64,000 nt of DNA, taken from positions 1,736,001 through 1,800,000 of the forward strand of contig OZ241346.1 of NCBI GenBank assembly GCA_965199875.1, read 5' to 3'. This document shows, piece after piece, positions 38,001 through 47,505 of the stretch; the first letter of the stretch is position 1; every line of letters starts with the position of its first letter. The translations under genes were made by a program, and so were the position numbers. The notes beneath the pieces were generated by a model, which saw nothing but the letters and a program-made list of their open reading frames with translations, was not told the DNA's origin and searched no databases. The DNA is from VXYL01 sp965199875. GTDB taxonomy: Bacteria; Pseudomonadota; Gammaproteobacteria; Pseudomonadales; Azotimanducaceae.

Positions 38001-38951
38001 ATGAAGCCCGGCAAGCGCATCGGCATCGATCTCGGCGGCACCAAGGTCGAGGCGGTGCTGCTCGACGCCGACGGCGCCGTCCTGCGCCGGGAGCGCTTGG
38101 CGACGCCGAGGAACTACGCCGGCACGCTCGCCGCCATCGACGGGATCGTCGCCGGTCTAGACGCGCTGGCGGGCACGAAGGCGCCGGTGGGCATCGGCAC
38201 GCCGGGCAAGTGGGTGGCGCATTCGCGCAGCATGAGGAACTGCAACTCCACATGGCTGAACGGCCAGCCGCTGCTGGACGACTTGCGCGCCAGCCTGGGC
38301 GATCGAGTGCGCATCGCCAACGACGCCAACTGCTTCGCGCTCTCCGAAGCGGCGGACGGCACCGGGCGCGATGCCGAGGTGGTGTTCGGCGTCATTCTGG
38401 GCACGGGCGTCGGCGGCGGCATCGTCGTACGCGGGCGGCTTCTGGCCGGCGCCAACGCCATCGCTGGCGAATGGGGGCATGTGCCGCTGCCGGACTTCCG
38501 CGCGGACCCCGCCACCCGTGCCGTGGACGAGAAGCTGGCGGACAGGCGCTGCTACTGCGGCCAGACGAACTGCGTCGAGACCTTCCTCTGCGGCCCCGGC
38601 CTGGCGCGAACCCACGAAGCGCTGACCGGCGAGCGAACTTCCGCCGCTGCCATCGCGCCGGATGCGCCAAGCGTCGAGCACTACGCCAGCACGCTGGCCA
38701 GGGCGCTGGCGCTGGTGGTCAACATCCTCGACCCGGACGTCGTGGTGCTCGGCGGCGGCGTATCCAAGCTCGATGGCCTGGCCGTTAGAGTCGGTACCCG
38801 GCTTGGCGGCTACTGCTTCACCCACGAGGGGCGAACTCGTGTCGTGCGCGCCCGGCATGGCGATTCCAGCGGCGTCTTCGGCGCGGCGCGGCTGTGGCCG
38901 CAGTCGGTCTATAATCCGCGGCAAGCCAGAGGGAAGCCGTGCTATGACTGA
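38001..38951 (+). CDS. ROK-family sugar kinase
   Basis: A 316-residue ROK kinase. ATP site GIDLGGTKVEAV; DANCFALSEA; glycine-rich LGTGVGGGIVV; EWGHVPL with the ROK histidine; CYCGQTNCVETF as the zinc knot; and VVVLGGGVS. Close to NagK or fructokinase types, so a GlcNAc-recycling role next to ampD would make sense, but the sugar is not proven. The stop overlaps the aceE start by 8 bases. Confidence 0.88.
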   Translation: MKPGKRIGIDLGGTKVEAVLLDADGAVLRRERLATPRNYAGTLAAIDGIVAGLDALAGTKAPVGIGTPGKWVAHSRSMRNCNSTWLNGQPLLDDLRASLGDRVRIANDANCFALSEAADGTGRDAEVVFGVILGTGVGGGIVVRGRLLAGANAIAGEWGHVPLPDFRADPATRAVDEKLADRRCYCGQTNCVETFLCGPGLARTHEALTGERTSAAAIAPDAPSVEHYASTLARALALVVNILDPDVVVLGGGVSKLDGLAVRVGTRLGGYCFTHEGRTRVVRARHGDSSGVFGAARLWPQSVYNPRQARGKPCYD

Positions 38952-41688
38952 CGGGCAAAGGCTTGCCGACGACGCCAACGCCGCGCAGCCAAAGGCCGAC
39001 GGGCTATTGGCGAACGGCGCGGAGGCACAGCGAACGGACGCGAACCCGCTCGAAACCAGCGAGTGGCTGGACGCCCTTGAAGACGTCTTGAACAACGCCG
39101 GCGTCGAACGCGCCCGCTTCCTGCTCGAGTCCCTGTCCTCGCGCCTGACGCAAACCGGCGCCCGGCTGCCCTATACGATCACCACGCCGTACCGCAACAC
39201 CATCCCCGCCAATCGCGAGGCGTTCATGCCTGGCGACTTGTTCATGGAGCGCCGCATCCGCTCGCTCATTCGCTGGAACGCCTTGGCGATGGTGGTGCGC
39301 GCCAACCGTGGCGGCGACGATCTGGGCGGCCACATCTCCACCTTCGCGTCCGCGGCGACGCTCTACGATGTGGGCTTCAACTACTTCTTTCGCGGCCCCA
39401 CGGAGCGCGAAGCGGGCGATCTGATCTACTTCCAGGGCCACAGCGCGCCGGGCATCTACGCCCGCTCGTTTCTCGAAGGGCGGCTGGACGAAGCCGACCT
39501 CGACGCCTTTCGGCGCGAGGTTGGCGGCGGCCTGTCTTCCTACCCGCATCCCTGGCTGATGCCGGACTACTGGCAGTTCCCCACCGTGTCCATGGGCCTC
39601 GGCCCCATTCAGGCGATCTACCAGGCGCACATCATGAAGTACCTGGACGGCCGCGGGCTGATTCCGATGGGCGACCGCAAGGTATGGGCCTTCCTCGGCG
39701 ACGGCGAATGCGACGAGCCGGAGTCGCTGGGCGTCCTTGGCCTGGCTGGTCGGGAGCGGCTGGACAACCTGATCTTCGTGGTCAACTGCAACCTGCAACG
39801 CCTGGACGGCCCGGTGCGCGGCAACGGCAAGATCATCCAGGAACTGGAGGGCGCGTTTCGCGGCGCCGGCTGGAACGTCTTGAAGGTGATCTGGGGGCGG
39901 CTGTGGGATCCCATCCTCGCCAACGACGGCGACGGCCTGCTGCAGCAGCGCATGAACGAAGTGGTGGACGGCGAGTACCAGAACTACAAGGCCAAGGGCG
40001 GCGCCTATACCCGCAAGCACTTCTTCGGCAAGGACGCGCGGCTTGCCAAGCTGGTGGAAGGGCTCAGCGACGACGACATCATGCGCCTCAATCGCGGCGG
40101 CCACGATCCGTTCAAGGTGTACGCCGCCTACCACGCGGCGGTGAACCACCAGGGCGAGCCCACGGTGATTCTGGCCAAGACGGTGAAGGGCTACGGCATG
40201 GGCGAGGCGGGCGAGGCCGAGAACGCCACGCACCAGGTGAAGAAGCTGGGCCTCGAAGACCTCAAGCACTTCCGCGACCGCTTCGACATCCCGCTAAGCG
40301 ACGATGCCTTGGCCGCCGTGCCCTACTACCGGCCGCCGCCGGACGCTCCGGAAACCGTCTACCTCAAGCGCCAGCGCGCCAAGCTGGGCGGCCCGATACC
40401 CAAGCGCGTGGACGTGCTGCGCAGCAAGAGCGAGGCCATCGACGTGCCGCCGCTGGACGTCTTCGCCACGCAGCTGAAGGACACCGGGGAGCGCCGGGTT
40501 TCCACGACGATGGCCTTCGTGCGCTTGCTTTCCACCCTCGTGCGGCACAAGGGCATCGGCCAGCGCATCGTGCCGATCATTCCCGACGAAGCGCGCACCT
40601 TCGGCATGGAAGGGATGTTTCGGCAGCTCGGCATCTATTCCTCCGAAGGCCAGCTGTACCAGCCCGAGGACTTCGGCGAAATCGCCTCGTACCGGGAGTC
40701 CAAGGACGGCCAGGTGCTGGAAGAGGGCATCAACGAATCCGGCGCCTTCGCCGCCTGGCTGTCGGCGGCCACCTCCTACAGCACCCATCGCTACACGCTG
40801 GTTCCCTTCTACATCTTCTACTCCATGTTCGGCTTCCAGCGCATTGGCGACCTCGCCTGGCTTGCCGGGGACATGCAGGCGCGGGGCTTCCTCATCGGCG
40901 CCACCGCCGGCCGCACCACTCTGAACGGCGAGGGCCTGCAGCACCAGGACGGCCACAGCCACCTGCTGTCGTCGGCCATCCCCAACTGCGTCGCCTACGA
41001 CCCGTGCTACGCCTACGAACTGGCGACCATCGTTCAAGACGGCGTGCGGCGGATGTTCGGCGCCGGCGAGCGCGTCTTCTACTACGTCACCGTGATGAAC
41101 GAGAACTACGCCCAGCCGGCCATGCCGGAGGGCGTCGCCGAAGGCATCCTGAAGGGCATGTACCGGCTTGAGAGCGTTGGCGACGGCGCCGGCGGCAAGC
41201 GCGTGCGCCTCCTCGGCAGCGGCACGATTCTGCGCGAAGTGCGCAAGGCCGCTCGCCGCCTGCACGACGACTACGGCGTGTCGAGCGACGTCTACAGCGT
41301 CACCAGCTTCACCGAACTGGCCCGGGAAGGCAACGACGTCGCCCGCTGGAATCTGCTGCACGCCGACGCCGAGCCGCGCCGCCCCTACGTTGCCGAGCGC
41401 CTGGACGGCGACGCCCCGGTCGTCGCCGCCACGGACTACGTGAAGGCCGTCGGCGACTTCATCCGCGGCCACTTCCGCGCCCCCTACCGAGTGCTCGGCA
41501 CCGATGGATTCGGGCGCAGCGACACCCGAGCGCGACTGCGCGAATTCTTCGAGGTGGACGAGCGTTTCGTCACTCTGGCGGCGCTGCGCGAACTGCAGGA
41601 CGCTCAGGTGGTTTCGGCAGCCGAGGTCGCCAAGGCCATGCGCCGCATGGACATCGCCGCCGACAAGGCCAATCCGAGGTTGTCGTGA
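38944..41688 (+). CDS. aceE: Pyruvate dehydrogenase E1 component (homodimeric)
   Basis: A 914-residue thiamine-diphosphate E1 of the AceE type. It makes acetyl-lipoyl-E2 and CO2 from pyruvate. Landmarks: SEWLDALEDVL near the start, DLIYFQGHSAPGIYAR, the TPP motif GDGECDEPESLG with VVNCNLQRLDGP, FGMEGMFRQLGIYS, and HQDGHSHLLSSAIPNC. Slightly longer N-terminus than usual (about 25 residues, Ala/Asp-rich). ATG at 38944 overlaps the ROK 3' end; its TGA overlaps the aceF GTG. Confidence 0.97.
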   Translation: MTDGQRLADDANAAQPKADGLLANGAEAQRTDANPLETSEWLDALEDVLNNAGVERARFLLESLSSRLTQTGARLPYTITTPYRNTIPANREAFMPGDLFMERRIRSLIRWNALAMVVRANRGGDDLGGHISTFASAATLYDVGFNYFFRGPTEREAGDLIYFQGHSAPGIYARSFLEGRLDEADLDAFRREVGGGLSSYPHPWLMPDYWQFPTVSMGLGPIQAIYQAHIMKYLDGRGLIPMGDRKVWAFLGDGECDEPESLGVLGLAGRERLDNLIFVVNCNLQRLDGPVRGNGKIIQELEGAFRGAGWNVLKVIWGRLWDPILANDGDGLLQQRMNEVVDGEYQNYKAKGGAYTRKHFFGKDARLAKLVEGLSDDDIMRLNRGGHDPFKVYAAYHAAVNHQGEPTVILAKTVKGYGMGEAGEAENATHQVKKLGLEDLKHFRDRFDIPLSDDALAAVPYYRPPPDAPETVYLKRQRAKLGGPIPKRVDVLRSKSEAIDVPPLDVFATQLKDTGERRVSTTMAFVRLLSTLVRHKGIGQRIVPIIPDEARTFGMEGMFRQLGIYSSEGQLYQPEDFGEIASYRESKDGQVLEEGINESGAFAAWLSAATSYSTHRYTLVPFYIFYSMFGFQRIGDLAWLAGDMQARGFLIGATAGRTTLNGEGLQHQDGHSHLLSSAIPNCVAYDPCYAYELATIVQDGVRRMFGAGERVFYYVTVMNENYAQPAMPEGVAEGILKGMYRLESVGDGAGGKRVRLLGSGTILREVRKAARRLHDDYGVSSDVYSVTSFTELAREGNDVARWNLLHADAEPRRPYVAERLDGDAPVVAATDYVKAVGDFIRGHFRAPYRVLGTDGFGRSDTRARLREFFEVDERFVTLAALRELQDAQVVSAAEVAKAMRRMDIAADKANPRLS

Positions 41689-42980
41689 GCACGGAAGTGG
41701 CCATCCCGGACATCGGCGACGCCGAAGACGTCGAGGTGATCGAAATCTGCGTCGCCCCGGGCGACGACGTCGCCGAAAACGACGCGCTGATCGTCATCGA
41801 GTCGGACAAGGCGTCCATGGAGGTTCCGTCGCCGTTCTCCGGCACGGTGGCGGAGGTGCTGGTTGCGTTGTCGGACCGGGTGAACGCCGGCGATCCGATT
41901 CTGCGCCTGCGCGATGTGGACGGCGATGCCCGACCTTCGGCAGCGGCGGCGGCGTCGGGCGAAGACGCGGATGCGAGCCGGGACGAGCAGTCGACCCAAG
42001 CTGCCGCTGGCGCTGAACCGGCCAAGCCGCCCGCCGAGGCCGAGCAGCCCCCCGCTTCCGCCGCGGACACCTCGTCGCCGGCCAGCACGAAACCGCGCGT
42101 CTACGCCGGGCCGGCGGTGCGCCGGCTGGCTCGCGAACTGGGCGTGGAGCTGGCTGAAGTCGCCGGCAGCGGCGACGCCGGCCGCATCGTCAAGGACGAC
42201 GTGAAGGAATACGTCAAGAGCACGCTGTCTTCGCCGCGCACGTTGAACATGGCGCCGGTCAAGGAGATCGACTTCGCGCGCTTCGGCGAGACGGAGCGCC
42301 AACCCATGTCGCGCATTCGTGCCCGGGGCGCGAGAAACCTGCAGCAAAGCTGGCAGCAGGTCGTCCACGTCACCCAGCACGACGACGTGGACGTGACGGA
42401 TCTAGAGGCGTTCCGCCGTTCGCTGGCGGCGGAAGCGGCGGAGCAGGGGGTCAAGCTGACGCCGCTGCCGTTCATCGTCAAGGCGTGCATCCATGCGCTG
42501 CGCGATCATCCGCCGTTCAATGCGTCGCTCAGCGCCGACGCTGCCGAGCTGATCGTCAAGCGCTACTACCACATCGGCATGGCGGTGGACACCGAAGACG
42601 GCCTGCTGGTGCCGGTGCTGCGCGATGCCGACCAGATGGGCATTCTCGAACTCGCCCGGGAGATCGCCAGGCTGTCCACGGCGGCGCGGCAAGGCAAACT
42701 CCGCCCCGACGAACTGCAAGGCGGCAGTTTCACGGTGTCGAGCCTCGGCGCCATCGGCGGCACCGGCTTCACCCCCATCGTCAACGCCCCGGAAGTGGCC
42801 ATCCTGGGCGTGGGGCGCATGGACACCCGGCCTTTGTGGGACGGCGAAGCGTTCCAGCCGAGGCAAGTGCTGCCGTTGTCGCTTTCCTACGATCACCGCG
42901 CCATCAACGGCGCCGAAGCCGGCCGCTTCGTCGCCGACTTGAAACGGACGCTCGGCGACATTCGACGACTGGCGCTGTAG
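41685..42980 (+). CDS. aceF: Pyruvate dehydrogenase E2 (dihydrolipoyl acetyltransferase)
   Basis: A 431-residue E2 with a single lipoyl domain (about residues 1-78; lysine in ESDKASMEVP), an Ala/Pro/Glu-rich linker, an E1/E3-binding domain (VRRLARELGVELAEV, about 142-180) and the catalytic domain. The active-site motif is SYDHRAINGAEAGRF, with Asn where many E2s have Asp; this Asn variant is known in bacterial pyruvate E2s. GTG start overlapping aceE. The E3 gene (lpd) is not downstream. Confidence 0.95.
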   Translation: MSTEVAIPDIGDAEDVEVIEICVAPGDDVAENDALIVIESDKASMEVPSPFSGTVAEVLVALSDRVNAGDPILRLRDVDGDARPSAAAAASGEDADASRDEQSTQAAAGAEPAKPPAEAEQPPASAADTSSPASTKPRVYAGPAVRRLARELGVELAEVAGSGDAGRIVKDDVKEYVKSTLSSPRTLNMAPVKEIDFARFGETERQPMSRIRARGARNLQQSWQQVVHVTQHDDVDVTDLEAFRRSLAAEAAEQGVKLTPLPFIVKACIHALRDHPPFNASLSADAAELIVKRYYHIGMAVDTEDGLLVPVLRDADQMGILELAREIARLSTAARQGKLRPDELQGGSFTVSSLGAIGGTGFTPIVNAPEVAILGVGRMDTRPLWDGEAFQPRQVLPLSLSYDHRAINGAEAGRFVADLKRTLGDIRRLAL

Positions 42981-42996
42981 CCGCCATGAACGCCTG

Positions 42997-43551
42997 CTAG
43001 CCCGAGCGGGGCAACGGCCTCCACGGCTGCTCGCTGGTGGCAAGGGTGCGCGCGAGCACGAAGAGATAGTCCGACAGCCGATTCAGAACGACGCCGAAGC
43101 CGCTGGCCTTCAGCTCTTCGGCATCCTCCGCGACTTGCCACCAGCTACGCTCCGCCCGCCGCACCACCGCCCTGGCGACGTGCGCCAGCGCCGCGCAGTG
43201 CCCACCCGCCGGCAGTATGAACTCGCGCAGCGGCGGCAGCGGCGCGTTCAAGGCCGCGGTCGCTGCTTCCAGTTCCTCCGCGACCGCCGGCCAGTCGACG
43301 TTGGAGCTGCCGGTGGCCACCATGGCGCCGGCATCGAACAGCAGCGACTGAACTTTGACCAGCTGCTCTTGGTGGCTGCCAGCCGCTTCCGCCGCCAGCA
43401 GACCCAAGAAGCTGTTGGCCTCGTCGAGGGCGCCAACCAGCTCGATTCTGGCATCGTGCTTGACGTAGTAGCGCCGCCCGTCCGCCAGCGACGTTTCGCC
43501 ATGGTCGCCGCTGCGCGTGGTCACGCGGTCGATGCGGTTGCGGCCGGGCAT
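42997..43551 (-). CDS. Cob(I)alamin adenosyltransferase, PduO type
   Basis: A 184-residue ATP:corrinoid adenosyltransferase that makes adenosylcobalamin. Landmarks are TRSGDHGETSLADG near the start (ATP site), RIELVGALDEANSFLG, PLPPLREFILPAGG, RAVVRRAER and LNRLSDYLFVLAR. Suggests that a B12-dependent enzyme such as methylmalonyl-CoA mutase operates in this organism. The VOC epimerase-like gene at 21.3 kb would fit that pathway. Confidence 0.92.
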   Translation of the reverse strand: MPGRNRIDRVTTRSGDHGETSLADGRRYYVKHDARIELVGALDEANSFLGLLAAEAAGSHQEQLVKVQSLLFDAGAMVATGSSNVDWPAVAEELEAATAALNAPLPPLREFILPAGGHCAALAHVARAVVRRAERSWWQVAEDAEELKASGFGVVLNRLSDYLFVLARTLATSEQPWRPLPRSG

Positions 43552-43572
43552 GGTCTCGCCGCTCGTCGGCGG

Positions 43573-44844
43573 CTAGGCGGACAGGATTCGGCGCAGCACG
43601 GGGCGGATTTCGGCAAGAAAGGCGGCTGGATTCTCGCTCATGGGAAAGTGTCCGAGGCCGGGCATGGTCCGGTAGCGGGCGCCGGGGATCATCGACGCCA
43701 GCTCGGCACCCGCCGCTGGCGTACCGCTCCAGTCGTATTCGCCGTTCAGGATGTCCACGGAACAGATGTCGGTGTCGATGGCGGCGGCGCTGTTGCGCAC
43801 GTCGTGGTCCACCGAGTAGTAGTAGAGGTCGCCCTTGAACACCGCCGGCGCACCCTGGCTGTACACCCAGGCGGTCTCGTGACGATACGCCGGAGGGCTG
43901 GTTGGCGCGGTCATGCCGTACATCAGGTTGGCCTTGAAGTCGTTGCCGATGCGCGGATGGTGGAACTCGTCGACGAAGCCGCCAGGCGTGTAGGCCGAGG
44001 CTTCGAGGCCCACCACGGCGCGAAACTCCTTCGGGTGGTGCAGCGCCAGGTCCACCGCCAAGTGTCCGCCGATGGAACTGCCCATGTAGACCGGGCGGCG
44101 CAGCTCCAGAGCTTGCGCGAGAGCAATCGGCACCGCCATCAGGAACTCCCGGGTCAGCCGGTACTCCTCGCGCCACCACTTCTTCTCCGTCGGCGGCACG
44201 GACTTGCCGTGGTACGGCAGATCGTAGGCGACCATGCGGAACATGCTCTGCAGTTCGGCATCTTCGAGCACGTGCCGCCACTGGCGGCCGTCCGCCCCCG
44301 CCGTGTGTTGCAGCAGCAGCGCGGCCTCGCCGGAACCTGCGGTCTCGAAGTAGACGCGATGGTCGTTCCCGGCAAGGTGCAGATGGACGTAGCGGCCAGC
44401 GGCGGCGTCGAATCGCGGCGCATGCGCGCGGCTTGGCGCAGGTGCGGCGTCTTCGTCTACGGCGTCTTCGTCGGCGTTGCGCAGCAGCTCGATCAGACGG
44501 CGGATGGCCGGATAGTAGGCGCAGTAGTCGCTGACGCTGCCCGCCACCTCGAAGCCGTGGTGGATCGCCGCCGGATAGAGATCCTGATAGAAGGGCGCCG
44601 GCGTCTTCGCCAGCAGCGCCGCCCACTGTTCCTCCGAAGCGCTGATCGAAAGGTCTGCGGCGATGGCGCCGAACCAGGGTTCGATGCTGGCGACGGCCCC
44701 GCCCTCCACGCGCAGCCTGGTCGCCTTGCGGCCGACGACGAGGCGAATGGTGGCGTTCCAGAACCGCGCATGCTGGCGAAACTCGGCATCTTCGTTGGCG
44801 CGCTGGCGCACAGCCGCCCAGTCGAGCGTCGGTCGATCGTCCAC
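43573..44844 (-). CDS. Alpha/beta hydrolase with N-terminal extra domain
   Basis: A 423-residue protein. Residues about 1-110 form a separate domain with an SCP2-like look (FRQHARFWNATIRLVVGRK, then FGAIAADLSIS). Residues about 150-423 are an alpha/beta hydrolase with nucleophile elbow MGSSIGG, acid region DILNGEYDW and catalytic histidine in MPGLGHFPM. No signal peptide. Substrate unknown. It starts one base before the end of the lytic transglycosylase gene region, on the same strand. Confidence 0.8.
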   Translation of the reverse strand: MDDRPTLDWAAVRQRANEDAEFRQHARFWNATIRLVVGRKATRLRVEGGAVASIEPWFGAIAADLSISASEEQWAALLAKTPAPFYQDLYPAAIHHGFEVAGSVSDYCAYYPAIRRLIELLRNADEDAVDEDAAPAPSRAHAPRFDAAAGRYVHLHLAGNDHRVYFETAGSGEAALLLQHTAGADGRQWRHVLEDAELQSMFRMVAYDLPYHGKSVPPTEKKWWREEYRLTREFLMAVPIALAQALELRRPVYMGSSIGGHLAVDLALHHPKEFRAVVGLEASAYTPGGFVDEFHHPRIGNDFKANLMYGMTAPTSPPAYRHETAWVYSQGAPAVFKGDLYYYSVDHDVRNSAAAIDTDICSVDILNGEYDWSGTPAAGAELASMIPGARYRTMPGLGHFPMSENPAAFLAEIRPVLRRILSA

Positions 44845-44845
44845 G

Positions 44846-45451
44846 CTAGCAACCCCTCAACTGCTGCGCGTAGCGGCTGCTGCGGGCGCTCACCTTGTCC
44901 GCTGCGCCCTTCAGCCAGGCGTTGTTCTTCCAGGTGCCGCGACGGTAGCCGCCGACGCCGGAGTAGTAGGCCAGGTAGAGGTGCCGGGCGTTGCTGGCAG
45001 CCACCCCTGCTTGACGATGCACGCGGTTCAGGTACCAGCCGACGAAGTCAACGGCGTCGGCGAAGTCGTCGCGATCGGCAAAGCGGTTGTTGGTGGCGGC
45101 CAGGTAGTCCTTCCAGGCGGCGTCGGTGGCCTGGGCGAAGCCGTAGGCGGAGGACTCCCGCTTCCACGGTATCACCCACAGAAGCTTGGTGCGCGGCGGC
45201 TTGGCGTTCTTGTCGTAGCTGGACTCCTTGTGCATCACCGCCATCATCACCGGCGCCGCTATGCCCCAGCGCCGCTCTGCCTTGCGCGCGGCGCGCTGCC
45301 ACTTGGGGCGCTCCTTGAAGATCGCGCACAGGTTGTCCGGGTTGGACGGCGGCCCCGAGGCGCAGCCCAGGGCGAAGAGCGCCACCGCCGCCAAAGCGGC
45401 AACGGCGGCGCTGCTGCAGAACTTGCTGGTCAGGGAACGAACCGTGTTCAT
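44846..45451 (-). CDS. Lytic transglycosylase lipoprotein
   Basis: A 201-residue lipoprotein. The signal peptide ends in LFALGC, a lipobox. The SLT-type domain has the catalytic glutamate in VMHKESSYD, then SAYGFAQAT and LYLAYYSGVGGYRRG. It would cleave peptidoglycan glycan strands from the outer membrane or periplasmic face. It follows ligA by four bases and is probably co-transcribed. Confidence 0.88.
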   Translation of the reverse strand: MNTVRSLTSKFCSSAAVAALAAVALFALGCASGPPSNPDNLCAIFKERPKWQRAARKAERRWGIAAPVMMAVMHKESSYDKNAKPPRTKLLWVIPWKRESSAYGFAQATDAAWKDYLAATNNRFADRDDFADAVDFVGWYLNRVHRQAGVAASNARHLYLAYYSGVGGYRRGTWKNNAWLKGAADKVSARSSRYAQQLRGC

Positions 45452-45455
45452 CGTC

Positions 45456-47504
45456 TCATGCCTCCTGCTGTCCTTGCTGATCGGCCAGAAAGGCCACGAA
45501 GCCGTCCTCGTCCATCACCGGAACGGCAAGCGAGCGGGCCTTGTCCAGCTTGCTGCCGGCGCCAGGGCCCGCCACGACCTGGGCCGTGTTCTTGGAAACG
45601 GAACCCGCCACTTTGGCGCCCAGCGCCACCAACGCCGCCTTGGCGGCGTTGCGGGGCATCGTCGCCAGGGTTCCGGTGAGCACCCAGGTCTGTCCGGCAA
45701 GCGGGCGCTCTTCCGCGCGCGCCGGCGGTTCCTCCCAGACGATGCCGATGTTCTCGTGCAGCGTCTTCGCCAGGGTGCGGTTCGCCTCGTCGGCGAAGAA
45801 CTCGGCGACCCGGGCGGCGACGATGGGGCCCACGTCGTCCACGTCCTGCAACGATTCGACATCCGCGTCGATCAGTGCCTGCAGGGTGCGAAAACGCGTC
45901 GCCAGCGAGGCGGCCGTGGTTTCGCCGACTTCGCGAATGCCCAGCGCGTAGATGAACCGGGGGAAGGTGGCGCGCTTGCTGGCGTCCAGGGCGGCAAGCA
46001 GGTTTTCCGCAGACTTGGAACCCATGCGTTCCAGCCCTTCGACATCTTCCTTGCGCAAGCGGTAGAGGTCCGCCGGGCCGGACACCAGGCCGCTCGTCAC
46101 CAGCTGGTCCACCAGCTTGTCGCCGAGGCCCTCGATGTCCAGCGCCAGGCGCGACGCGAAGTGGCGCAGACGCTCGCGCTGCTGGGCGCCGCAGCGCAAG
46201 CCGCCGCTGCAGCGCGCCACCACTTCGCCTTCCGGCTTGACGATGGGCGAGCCGCAGTCCGGGCAGGCGCTCGGCATTTGCACGCGGCAGGCCTCCGGCG
46301 GACGTTTCGACTCCACCACCTTGGTGATCTGCGGAATCACGTCGCCGGCGCGGCGGATCAGCACGGTGTCCTTGACGCAGAGGCCGAGGCGGGCGATCTC
46401 GTCCATGTTGTGCAACGTCGCGTTGGACACCGTGACGCCGCCGACGAACACCGGACGCAGCTTGGCGACCGGAGTGACGGCGCCGGTGCGGCCAACCTGG
46501 AAGTCCACGTCCTCCACCACGGTGCTGGCCTCTTCGGATGGATACTTGTAGGCGACGGCCCAGCGCGGCTTGCGCGTCACCTGCCCCAGCTTGGCGCGCA
46601 GCGCGAACTCGTCCACCTTCACCACCGCGCCGTCGATGGCGTAGTCCAGGTCGTCGCGGACTTTCAGCAGCTCGTCGATGTACGTGCGGCACGATGCGAT
46701 GTCCTTGCGATGCTGGCCTTTGGGATTGATGCGCAGGCCCCAGCGCTCGAACGCCGCCATGACCTCGGAGTGGCGCATCGGCTGCCAGTTCTCGCTGTCT
46801 CCGGCGCTGTAGCAGAACATCGACAGCGGCCGCGCCGCGGTGACCTTGGGGTCCAGTTGGCGAAGGCTGCCGGCGGCGCCGTTGCGCGGGTTGACGATGG
46901 GCCGCTCGCCGGTCTCCCGGGCGCGTTCGTTGAACGCCTCGAAGCCCTTGACCGGCATGTATATCTCGCCGCGCACTTCCAAGGTCTGCGGCACGTCGGC
47001 GCCGGTCAGCCGCCGCGGAACCGAGGGAATGGCGTACACGTTGGCGGTGACGTCTTCGCCGGCGTCGCCGTTGCCCCGGGTGGCGGCGCGCACTAGAGCG
47101 CCGGAGCGGTACAGCAGGCTGACGGCGACGCCGTCGATCTTCGGCTCGCAGAAGTAGCTCGGCTGGTCGTCGTCGGCCAGCAGCCTTCGGCAGCGCTGCT
47201 CCCACGCTTCGAGCTCCGCGCCGCTGGCACACTTGTCCAGCGACAGCATCGGCGTGGCGTGACGCACTTCCTCGAACTTGGCGGCCGGGCTGGCGCCAAC
47301 GCGGCGGGTGGGCGAGTCCGTGGCGACGAGTTCCGGATGCGCGGCCTCCAAGGCGAGGAGGCGGTCGAAGAGGGCGTCGTACTCCGCGTCGGTGACTTCC
47401 GGGTCGTCGAGCACGTGGTAGCGATGCAGGTGGTACTCCACGCGCTCGCGCAACGACTCCAACTCGCCGCGCAGGGTGTCGTCGGCAGTTCCTGCGGCCG
47501 GCAT
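45456..47504 (-). CDS. ligA: NAD-dependent DNA ligase
   Basis: A 682-residue LigA with all domains: Ia (YHVLDDPEVTDAEYD), adenylation with CEPKIDGVAVSLLYR (lysine nucleophile), OB fold, a four-cysteine zinc finger (CPDCGSP and later CSGGLRCG), helix-hairpin-helix region and a C-terminal BRCT (LAGQTWVLTGTL). It seals nicks in replication and repair. It starts one base after the zipA stop, in the standard smc-zipA-ligA order. Confidence 0.97.
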   Translation of the reverse strand: MPAAGTADDTLRGELESLRERVEYHLHRYHVLDDPEVTDAEYDALFDRLLALEAAHPELVATDSPTRRVGASPAAKFEEVRHATPMLSLDKCASGAELEAWEQRCRRLLADDDQPSYFCEPKIDGVAVSLLYRSGALVRAATRGNGDAGEDVTANVYAIPSVPRRLTGADVPQTLEVRGEIYMPVKGFEAFNERARETGERPIVNPRNGAAGSLRQLDPKVTAARPLSMFCYSAGDSENWQPMRHSEVMAAFERWGLRINPKGQHRKDIASCRTYIDELLKVRDDLDYAIDGAVVKVDEFALRAKLGQVTRKPRWAVAYKYPSEEASTVVEDVDFQVGRTGAVTPVAKLRPVFVGGVTVSNATLHNMDEIARLGLCVKDTVLIRRAGDVIPQITKVVESKRPPEACRVQMPSACPDCGSPIVKPEGEVVARCSGGLRCGAQQRERLRHFASRLALDIEGLGDKLVDQLVTSGLVSGPADLYRLRKEDVEGLERMGSKSAENLLAALDASKRATFPRFIYALGIREVGETTAASLATRFRTLQALIDADVESLQDVDDVGPIVAARVAEFFADEANRTLAKTLHENIGIVWEEPPARAEERPLAGQTWVLTGTLATMPRNAAKAALVALGAKVAGSVSKNTAQVVAGPGAGSKLDKARSLAVPVMDEDGFVAFLADQQGQQEA

Positions 47505-47505
47505 G

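Noticed and set aside
37950..38010. Possible terminator between ampD and the ROK kinase gene
   Set aside because: Only 9 bases separate the genes and no stem with a T-run was found.
42895..42935. Asn instead of Asp in the AceF active-site motif as a sign of inactivity
   Set aside because: An Asn at this place is known in active bacterial pyruvate E2 enzymes, so it is not a defect.
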